Source of the DNA: Halieaceae bacterium UBA4452
Lineage (GTDB): Bacteria; Pseudomonadota; Gammaproteobacteria; Pseudomonadales; Halieaceae
Direction: 5' to 3'
Assembly (NCBI GenBank): GCA_002389505.1
Contig: DGPA01000046.1
Span: 6,575-16,262, forward strand
Length of the DNA stretch: 9,688 nt
The translations under genes and the position numbers were made by a program. Positions 1-5,119 of this stretch are shown here, in pieces (within the stretch, counting starts at the first letter, position 1; each line of letters begins with the position of its first letter). A model generated the notes under the pieces. It was given only the letters and a program-made list of their open reading frames with translations, was not told the origin of the DNA and searched no databases.

Positions 1-28
1 CTATTAGGTGTCTAGCAAACCCTGAGAA

Positions 29-232
29 GGGCTTAGGCACCAGGGCAGCCAAGCGGGCGATGAAATCCACGGGCTCGAAGGCCACCTGTGTCGTTCCATG
101 CCCAAAGCATTCGCTGCCTCATGGGGCAAGCTTTCCCGGTACGGCGTCTTCAGGGTGTAAACCACCTTGCCGATGGAGCCCAGTGACAGGCGAGGAACTG
201 CCACGGCAGGAAATATACCGACACAGGCGCTC
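29..232 (-). pseudogene. IS91-family transposase fragment, frameshifted and truncated at both ends
   Basis: Read on the minus strand, three blocks in different frames line up with the conserved part of IS91-type (Y2_Tnp, rolling-circle HUH) transposases. They are ERLCRYIS (209-232), then PAVAVPRLSLGS continuing into GKVVYTLKTPYR (136-210), then GTTQVAFEPVDFIARLAAL with VPKP (29-97). The first two blocks meet where about one arginine codon has been lost, which shifts the frame. The last two are split by a 38-base insert (98-135) that replaces the usual single Asp codon and shifts the frame again. After VPKP the reading no longer resembles the family, and the part before ERLCRY is missing. Only about 65 residues of a protein normally several hundred long remain, so it cannot be active. 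The block order and wording are typical of proteobacterial IS91 relatives. The assignment is from recognition of the motifs, not from a search. Confidence 0.85.
98..135. repeat. 38-base hairpin-forming insert inside the IS91 remnant
   Basis: This stretch has no counterpart in the transposase reading frame: flanking codons encode TPYR on one side and GTTQVAF on the other, normally joined by one Asp codon. It holds two small hairpins, ATGC-5-GCAT (98-110) and TGCC-6-GGCA (115-128). It is also framed by TGCCC (99-103) and GGGCA (124-128). It may be a tiny palindromic element or simply a rearrangement scar. No target duplication is obvious. Confidence 0.4.
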
Positions 233-245
233 AAACACTGCAGAA

Positions 246-317
246 ATGGTCAAGGACATCCGGCGTAAGACCCGCCGTAAGTTCTCCACCGAGGAGAAAA
301 CTCGTATTGTTCTGGAT
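246..317 (+). pseudogene. IS3-family transposase OrfA, N-terminal fragment
   Basis: From the ATG at 246 the frame encodes MVKDIRRKTRRKFSTEEK then TRIVLD. This is the start of the helix-turn-helix OrfA protein of a common IS3-family group, in which the text normally continues GLRGE and so on. Here similarity ends after the Asp codon (315-317), and the frame runs on through unrelated sequence to a stop at 342-344. About 24 residues of a roughly 90-100 residue OrfA are left, and no OrfB is present. A few upstream codons (NTAE, about 234-245) may also belong to it. The fragment lies directly against the IS91 remnant on the opposite strand, so one element probably inserted into or recombined with the other. 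It is non-functional. Confidence 0.8.
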
Positions 318-579
318 GTCCATTGCCTAATTCAACCCATCTAACGCATCGGGATGCTGCAAGATTTTTTTCCGATAGCCCTTTCATCCATCTTATACGC
401 CGAATGAATATGCGGTTGTCTCTAGAATTTCTACCGGCATGCACGAGCTCTCAATAGGGGCAATTTCCCCACAAATCCAGAACGATTAATGCGTGGGTTG
501 ACACTATCTGCTCAGTTGCGCTCGGGTGCAATACACACCGTGCTAACATTGGGGATATTATTCGCGAGGGTAGCAAAGT
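318..579. other. Gene-free stretch between the IS scar and the lipoprotein gene
   Basis: No credible coding region is visible on either strand. It contains a T-run (365-371) and a small inverted repeat GGGG-6-CCCC (457-470) without a T-tract. A TTGACA hexamer at 498-503 has no matching -10 at 16-19 bases. A better promoter candidate lies at 541-549. The left edge is where IS3 similarity ends. Confidence 0.5.
541..549 (+). promoter_or_regulatory. Candidate extended -10 promoter for the amidohydrolase lipoprotein gene
   Basis: TGCTAACAT fits the extended -10 pattern TGnTAnnnT and would start transcription about 25 bases before the ATG at 580. The sequence at the -35 distance (521-526, CTCGGG) does not match consensus, so recognition would rest on the extended element. 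A GAGGG Shine-Dalgarno sequence (566-570) sits 9 bases before the start codon. Confidence 0.35.
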
Positions 580-1818
580 ATGTCTACGCGCCATCCTATT
601 GATGACCAGCGAAGAGCTTTACTGCTGAGTAGTGGGGCAGCGATAGCCGGCCTAGGGCTTGCCGGATGTGGTTCACCACCGCCTGAAAGATACACCGAGG
701 CTGACATAGCCCTGCTGACACAGCAGCGCGCGGTTGAGCAAAAATCCCGGGGGCAAGGCCTTTATGGACACCACGTTTACGCCGGTTATCGCGGTTTGGC
801 GGAGTTGCCGTGGTTTGAACTCGATACTGACGGCTTGCTCCGCTGTAACGACGACAGCGTTCCTTACTCGATTGATGTGCACTGCCATTTGGGTATGTCG
901 GTGCTCTTTCGACCCCACCTTGACCTACTCGCTTCAACACCCCGGGTAATGCACCTCTTAGATTGCGATGCAACAAACCCAGGCTGCCCCCTCGACTTGG
1001 ATATATACATTAACGGAAATTTTTCTAAACAAGGGCTGGACGCGTTAACTATGAGCACCGCAGCCCAAGCCGTTTGGGGAAGCCGGTTTGCGCAAACGCA
1101 AACCATACCTAACTTGCTGCGCGAGATGGACGCTATGCGTGTACAGCAGGCCATGTTACTACCGATTAAGCTGGGGCTTCCCTTCGGTGATCAGCTGGCT
1201 GATGATTGGCATGCCGCGGTCAATGCGGCTCAACAGCATCAGCGCTTGCATGTGGGTTTGTCGGTGCACCCGCGGGCAGGTGATGCCATTAGCCGAATGC
1301 GTCTCGAGGCGGCGCGCGGCGGACGCGTCATTAAGCTGCATCCCACCGTGCAGCGATTCTACCCCGATGAGCCGGCATTGATGGATCTTTATGCCGAAGC
1401 GCAGAAGCTAGGATTGGTGGTTTTTTTTCATGGTGGCAGGGCGGGCATTGAGCCGGAACTGACGCATCGGTATGCGATGCCTAGGCATTACGAGGCGGCG
1501 CTGGCCGAATTTCCAAACCTTCAATATATTCTCGGACATGCGGGGGCGCGAGATAGTGAGGCTATGATTGCGCTTGCCGCTCGCTACGATAATGCGTGGT
1601 TAGGTATTCATGGTCAGAGTTTGACTATGCTGGAAGCCATGATTGAGCGTAGCAATGAGGATCGTTTGTTGTTTGGCACCGATTGGCCATTTTACCACCT
1701 CGGGTCATCATTGGCCAAAGTGCTTATCACGACTGATACGCCCAAGCGCAAGCTTCTGCGCCAGAAAATATTGCGGGACAACGCTATGAGTTTGTTTCCT
1801 GGACTGTGGGACAGCTAA
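580..1818 (+). CDS. Amidohydrolase-2 family protein, predicted Tat-exported lipoprotein
   Basis: The 412-residue protein begins with a twin-arginine type leader (QRRALLL, Arg11-Arg12) and a hydrophobic stretch, ending in a lipobox LAGC with Cys30. It should therefore be folded in the cytoplasm, exported by Tat and lipid-anchored facing the periplasm. The remainder is a metal-dependent TIM-barrel hydrolase of the amidohydrolase-2 type (PF04909). Asp99-x-His101-x-His103 (DVHCHLG) is the metal-binding strand-1 motif. KLHP (Lys252, His254), FHGG (His284), GHAG (His320) and FGTDWPF (Asp368) supply the other expected ligands and the catalytic Asp. Family members hydrolyse or decarboxylate small cyclic or carboxylated substrates; which one applies here cannot be read. 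The first ~90 residues lack barrel motifs. The ATG at 580 has a good ribosome site (GAGGG, 566-570). Its stop overlaps the next ORF (TAATG), implying co-translation. Family assignment is firm; substrate is unknown. Confidence 0.88.
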   Translation: MSTRHPIDDQRRALLLSSGAAIAGLGLAGCGSPPPERYTEADIALLTQQRAVEQKSRGQGLYGHHVYAGYRGLAELPWFELDTDGLLRCNDDSVPYSIDVHCHLGMSVLFRPHLDLLASTPRVMHLLDCDATNPGCPLDLDIYINGNFSKQGLDALTMSTAAQAVWGSRFAQTQTIPNLLREMDAMRVQQAMLLPIKLGLPFGDQLADDWHAAVNAAQQHQRLHVGLSVHPRAGDAISRMRLEAARGGRVIKLHPTVQRFYPDEPALMDLYAEAQKLGLVVFFHGGRAGIEPELTHRYAMPRHYEAALAEFPNLQYILGHAGARDSEAMIALAARYDNAWLGIHGQSLTMLEAMIERSNEDRLLFGTDWPFYHLGSSLAKVLITTDTPKRKLLRQKILRDNAMSLFPGLWDS

Positions 1819-2057
1819 TGTCTACGACGGCAGCGGCCCCTCAACATGTGGATGTCGACATGACTGACCTCGACTATCGATTCATACCGTTAGAATTAAC
1901 TGAGGAGGAAGTGAGTCACTTAGTGATTTTTTTAGAGCAGAGTTTGTATGATGCAGCGTTGATGCGGTATGTGCCAGAAACATTGCCCAGCGGTTTATGC
2001 GTCACCAATAATGACCTGCAGTCGCAAGAAGACTTAGGGTGTGTACCACTGAGCTAG
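1818..2057 (+). CDS. C-terminal remnant of a di-heme cytochrome c peroxidase-like protein
   Basis: This 79-residue ORF starts at the ATG overlapping the upstream stop (TAATG, 1816-1820). A GTG at 1806 in the same frame is a less likely start. Residues from about 17 on read TDLDYRFIPLELTEEE, then HLVIFLEQSLYD, then RYVPETLPSG, and end near a DLGC motif. This resembles the C-terminal tail of MauG/CcpA-type di-heme peroxidases: the LT-x-E-E-x-x-x-LV-x-FLE helix followed by LPSGxCxxNND and DLGC. There is no CxxCH haem site, no signal peptide and no room for a haem domain, so it cannot be a peroxidase by itself. It is probably what remains after an internal deletion in a peroxidase gene that once followed the amidohydrolase gene. 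Alternatively it is a stand-alone small protein derived from that tail. Family resemblance is from memory and moderately sure; the pseudogene reading is inference. Confidence 0.55.
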   Translation: MSTTAAAPQHVDVDMTDLDYRFIPLELTEEEVSHLVIFLEQSLYDAALMRYVPETLPSGLCVTNNDLQSQEDLGCVPLS

Positions 2058-2145
2058 CGTGTCGAACGGGTTAGGCGGTATCCCAGACCTTGCGGGGCAC
2101 TCATATCCGTCTTTCAAAAAACCCGTATGTTGCGATATATGGGGC

Positions 2146-2154
2146 TGTTATGAT
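2146..2154 (+). promoter_or_regulatory. Candidate extended -10 promoter for the polytopic membrane protein gene
   Basis: TGTTATGAT matches the extended -10 form TGnTATAAT with one mismatch in the hexamer. The -35 region 17 bases upstream (2126-2131, TATGTT) is weak. Transcription would begin near 2161, about 30 bases before the ATG at 2191. This supports that start over the in-frame GTG at 2059, which lies upstream of the promoter. Confidence 0.4.
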
Positions 2155-2190
2155 TCACGACTCAGGGAGCTGTTCTTAGGATCGAGTCCA

Positions 2191-4179
2191 ATGATTTTTC
2201 GCCTCCGTTATCCATTGCTTCTCATGCTTGCCTTTCCCCTAGCTTGGACCTGTTCACTTTCTCAGATACGCTCGCTTGATATCTTTTGGCATATCGCCAT
2301 GTTTCGTGATTTTTGGGAGAGTGGTCTTTCTCCCTTTTACGATCATTTGACCTATACCTTTAACGGACAACCCCTAAGCGGGTATCCGCCGATTCTCTTT
2401 CAGGCTCTTGCCTATACCTTGACCGAGTGGATGGGCGTCAATGTGGGTATACAGGCGACCAAGGCTATCGCATTTTGGATAACGCTGTTTGCTTGGTTTT
2501 GCATTTGCCTGCGGCAAGGGTGGGGCATTTGGGTGTCGATAATGGGCACTATTATTTTACTGGCAGCACTACAAGCGCGGGCGATTGCGCGACCAGAAAT
2601 ATTGATTTATCCGTTGCTTCTCCTGATGTCTGCTTGGACATTGATGTTTAGACATCGTTGGTCCTACCAGAGTCTATGGATGCCTTCAGTATTACTCATT
2701 ATGGCTGCAATGATTCATTCGGGCGCCATTCTTTGTTTTTTAGCTGCGGGAGCTTATTCCCTTGGGCAAACCCTTGACGGATGCGTTCGGCGAGATCGAT
2801 CCCTGTTCTTATTTGGCGTAACGTCTGGAACTTTGTTTTTGCTGCTAGGTTTCGTCAACCCCGATGTTGAAAACATAGTGTTAGGGGCATTGGTCCAGCA
2901 AGTTGATGGCGTCGATCTACAATGGATTAAGGAGTATCGGACGCCCGAGACCCAGCAAATGGCCGCGCTATTTATTATGTCTCCCTTTGTTCTTCTCGCG
3001 CTGCTCCGATGGCTACATAAACGACAATGGATACCGTTACTCCTGTTGGGGGGCTTCGGCTATTTGTCAATCACCATGAGTAGGGCTATCCCTTGGGTGG
3101 TCATTGCGCTGCTTCCTTGGATATGTTCAAGCTTAGCGGCTTATGATCGGTGGTGGCGCTCCAGTGGTCGAATTTTTTTGACGCGGGGGCTGGCCATCGT
3201 CTGCATTGCTGCTTGGTGGTTTCATCCAGGTAACCACCTGAAAAATCCTTCATTTGGGGTGCTGTATCCAGCTCGTTACCCGATTGGATTGGAGTACAGT
3301 TTACATCGTGTTGAGGGTAACGTGTATTCAATATTCGACTTCGGGGGATACATTGCTTATTTTCATCCGCAGTTAAAAACTCACCAAGACGGCCGATCCA
3401 ATATGTTGTTTCCAGATAAGGCTGTGCGGGAGAACGTACTAGCAAGAAACAATCGCGAAATATTCACAAGAGCGACCTCGGTACCGGTAGCGGCCGACTT
3501 TGTACTGTCCCGCAATGATTTCCACATTCTCGCCGAGTCGGCTGCCCGGGATGAGCGCTATACCATTGATGATGCAGATCAATTCTTCTTACTGTTTCGC
3601 CGGGGATTTGGGCGCTTCCCTGTGGCCACGGAGCTACTCGCCCAACCACGATGCTGGGGAGGGAGTGGCAAGGCGGAGGCTGTAAAAGCTGAATTAACGA
3701 AATTTGTAGATTACCAAGCGAGGATTCCCGAAGGTTTTTCAAAAAGTTCTCGGGGGCTGTCGCTGGTTGAAGCGCTGCACCGAGGGGTGCTTGCGCTGGA
3801 AGAGATCAAAAAGGATGGGGCAGCCTTTCCTGCAGAGATGGAGGTGGCTTTTCTCAAACACTATCGGGTTGCAAAGACACTTGCCTGGGTTGCCGGCTCA
3901 CGAGGGATGTACAGCACCGCAGTTTCCCTGTTTGAACGTGCGAGGGTCAATCCAGACAAGTGGTATCGCCCTGAAGATGTCGAGGCCTATGCGGCAGCAC
4001 TTATTGCGTCAGGATTAGCGGAGTCGAGGCAGGAAAAGCTATTGCTGATGCGTTCGTCTGGAGAGAAGGCTGCCGATTTTGCAAATCGTGTTATTAATGC
4101 GCTTGAAACCGATCCAAATCCTACTTCTGTTTTCGCCTGCGAGCTCGGTTCAGATAGCTTGCTCAGTAGTTGGCGATGA
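2191..4179 (+). CDS. Polytopic membrane protein resembling GT-C type glycosyltransferases
   Basis: The proposed start is the ATG at 2191, preceded by AGGA (2178-2181) at 9 bases, giving 662 residues. An in-frame GTG at 2059 would add 44 residues that look non-coding and hydrophilic. About ten membrane segments fall between residues 7 and 344 (roughly 7-23, 87-107, 111-129, 135-153, 164-189, 205-222, 257-275, two within 280-315, and 332-344). The first loop carries LDIFWHI (30-34 core) followed by a YDHLTYTFNG stretch (from 50), and ARPE occurs at 133-136. This arrangement is seen in uncharacterised GT-C-like proteins, which transfer sugars from polyprenyl-phosphate carriers on the outer face of the inner membrane. 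The soluble C-terminal part holds FDFGGY (about 383-387) and QDGRS (DGR at 400-402), also typical of that group, then a helical region to the end. Donor, acceptor and even catalytic activity are unproven. No polysaccharide genes are adjacent. Confidence 0.65.
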   Translation: MIFRLRYPLLLMLAFPLAWTCSLSQIRSLDIFWHIAMFRDFWESGLSPFYDHLTYTFNGQPLSGYPPILFQALAYTLTEWMGVNVGIQATKAIAFWITLFAWFCICLRQGWGIWVSIMGTIILLAALQARAIARPEILIYPLLLLMSAWTLMFRHRWSYQSLWMPSVLLIMAAMIHSGAILCFLAAGAYSLGQTLDGCVRRDRSLFLFGVTSGTLFLLLGFVNPDVENIVLGALVQQVDGVDLQWIKEYRTPETQQMAALFIMSPFVLLALLRWLHKRQWIPLLLLGGFGYLSITMSRAIPWVVIALLPWICSSLAAYDRWWRSSGRIFLTRGLAIVCIAAWWFHPGNHLKNPSFGVLYPARYPIGLEYSLHRVEGNVYSIFDFGGYIAYFHPQLKTHQDGRSNMLFPDKAVRENVLARNNREIFTRATSVPVAADFVLSRNDFHILAESAARDERYTIDDADQFFLLFRRGFGRFPVATELLAQPRCWGGSGKAEAVKAELTKFVDYQARIPEGFSKSSRGLSLVEALHRGVLALEEIKKDGAAFPAEMEVAFLKHYRVAKTLAWVAGSRGMYSTAVSLFERARVNPDKWYRPEDVEAYAAALIASGLAESRQEKLLLMRSSGEKAADFANRVINALETDPNPTSVFACELGSDSLLSSWR

Positions 4180-4242
4180 CTTCAGTATCACCCACGACAT
4201 CAAATGTAGTCTTAGCAAAGATTCAGTCAGCACAATAGTGCG

Positions 4243-4248
4243 TATACT
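4243..4248 (+). promoter_or_regulatory. Candidate -10 box for the SOUL-domain gene
   Basis: TATACT is a good -10 hexamer about 34 bases before the ATG at 4282. The 17-base-distant -35 position (4220-4225, GATTCA) is poor. The 102-base gap after the preceding stop codon, with no terminator hairpin seen, allows both read-through and a dedicated promoter. Confidence 0.35.
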
Positions 4249-4281
4249 GTGCGGGGATAAATCTTTGGATGCACGAACGAT

Positions 4282-4899
4282 ATGATCAAGCACTTTGTTA
4301 CACGAATAACTATTTTTTTTATGGGCGCAGCCGCTATTCACGCGAAGGCCATTGAGGAGCCTGCTTACGAGCTTCTGAAATCTTGGGACGACCCGACTGT
4401 TGAAATACGCTACTACGCACCGAGGGTTCTGGCCCAGACGACAATGGCAGCCGGGGAAAACTCGGGATTTCGCATCTTAGCGGGCTATATATTTGGCGGT
4501 AATGCTGCTGAGCAGGAGATTGCCATGACCGCGCCGGTGCAACGCAGCATGAAAGGCAATCCTGACGCTACCATGGCGTTTATGATGCCGACAAAATGGC
4601 GGTTGGATGAGCTACCAGAACCTGATGATGAGCGCGTGCAATTTGTTGCCCAGCCCGCTTACCATGCCATTGTTATCCGCTTCTCTGGCAGAGCAACCGA
4701 AGAGAGAGTCAATGAGCATTGGCAGACACTTTTGAATTTCATTGACGCCCAGTCCCTAACGATGCTCGGATCACCGACGATGAATCAATATGATCCGCCG
4801 TGGACCTTACCGTTTCTACGTCGCAATGAGATCATCATGCCGATTGAAGCGCCCAGTGAGATGCTCAGTAGTACCGAGTCATCAGTATCAGAATCATAA
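4282..4899 (+). CDS. Exported SOUL-family (putative haem-binding) protein
   Basis: The 205-residue product has a Sec-type signal peptide (residues 1-23: basic start, hydrophobic core IFFMGAAA, likely cleavage after AKA). It then shows the SOUL fold landmarks: YELL..., VEIRYYAPRVLAQT (40-53), FRILAGYIFGGN (63-74), IAMTAPVQ (80-87), AFMMP (99-103), and the closing NQYDPPWTLPFLRRNE block (168-183). SOUL/HBP proteins (PF04832) bind haem or other tetrapyrroles in animals and plants. Bacterial members are largely uncharacterised, often periplasmic, and their ligand is unproven. The last 15 residues form a Ser/Glu-rich tail beyond the domain. Length is normal for the family with a signal peptide. 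The ribosome site is weak (GGA at 4267-4269, 12 bases away). Neighbours give no haem-biosynthesis context apart from the cytochrome peroxidase remnant upstream, which may be coincidence. Confidence 0.9.
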   Translation: MIKHFVTRITIFFMGAAAIHAKAIEEPAYELLKSWDDPTVEIRYYAPRVLAQTTMAAGENSGFRILAGYIFGGNAAEQEIAMTAPVQRSMKGNPDATMAFMMPTKWRLDELPEPDDERVQFVAQPAYHAIVIRFSGRATEERVNEHWQTLLNFIDAQSLTMLGSPTMNQYDPPWTLPFLRRNEIIMPIEAPSEMLSSTESSVSES

Positions 4900-5019
4900 T
4901 GGCTGTATGAACTACGAACACCCGAGCTTTCAGTGAATGCTGTGTGCTCTGAGGCCCCCAAGGCGTTATCGTAGGCATGTCTAGCTGAGATCGCCCACTG
5001 GTTATCGTTTACTAAAAAA

Positions 5020-5090
5020 AACGCTACTTCAAGGTGTTAGCGCACGGCAGCTGCTTTTTGCGCTGCTAAAACGCTGTATGATGTAGCGTT
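5020..5090. promoter_or_regulatory. Cluster of short inverted repeats upstream of the kinase operon
   Basis: Five copies of the pentamer (A/G)CGCT, in alternating orientation, lie within 70 bases: 5021-5025, 5039-5043 (inverted), 5060-5064, 5071-5075 and 5085-5089 (inverted). They form overlapping dyads: CGCTA-11-TAGCG (5022-5042), AGCGCA-14-TGCGCT (5039-5064) and AACGCT-9-AGCGTT (5070-5090). The last surrounds the candidate -10 box. A regulator-binding region is a reasonable inference; alternating RNA hairpins are the other option. Confidence 0.4.
5077..5082 (+). promoter_or_regulatory. Candidate -10 box for the two-kinase operon
   Basis: TATGAT lies at the centre of the AACGCT/AGCGTT dyad, about 38 bases before the kinase start at 5120. 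No good -35 lies at 16-18 bases; TTGCGC at 5058-5063 is only 13 bases away. The rest of the 220-base gap (4900-5119) holds a direct repeat GTTATCGT (4965-4972 and 5001-5008) and no recognisable terminator for the SOUL gene. Confidence 0.35.
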
Positions 5091-5119
5091 GATAGCCCTT
5101 AAGGCCCCATGATTCTGCC

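Noticed and set aside
457..470. GGGG-6-CCCC inverted repeat as a terminator
   Set aside because: Only four pairs, and no T-run follows on either strand.
498..503. Perfect TTGACA as the -35 of a promoter for the lipoprotein gene
   Set aside because: The positions 16-19 bases downstream read CTCGGG or similar, nothing like a -10 box; the extended -10 at 541-549 is better placed.
596..1381. Other-frame open readings across the amidohydrolase gene on both strands
   Set aside because: They lack recognisable motifs, while the 580-1818 frame carries a complete enzyme signature.
2059..2190. GTG start giving a 44-residue N-terminal extension of the membrane protein
   Set aside because: The extension is hydrophilic and unlike anything I recognise, the candidate promoter lies inside it, and the ATG at 2191 has a well-spaced AGGA.
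5046..5059. GGCAGCTGC followed by TTTTT as a terminator for the SOUL gene
   Set aside because: GCAGCTGC is self-complementary with no loop, so it cannot form an ordinary terminator hairpin.
5058..5082. TTGCGC/TATGAT as a standard promoter pair
   Set aside because: The spacer is only 13 bases, too short for the housekeeping sigma factor.
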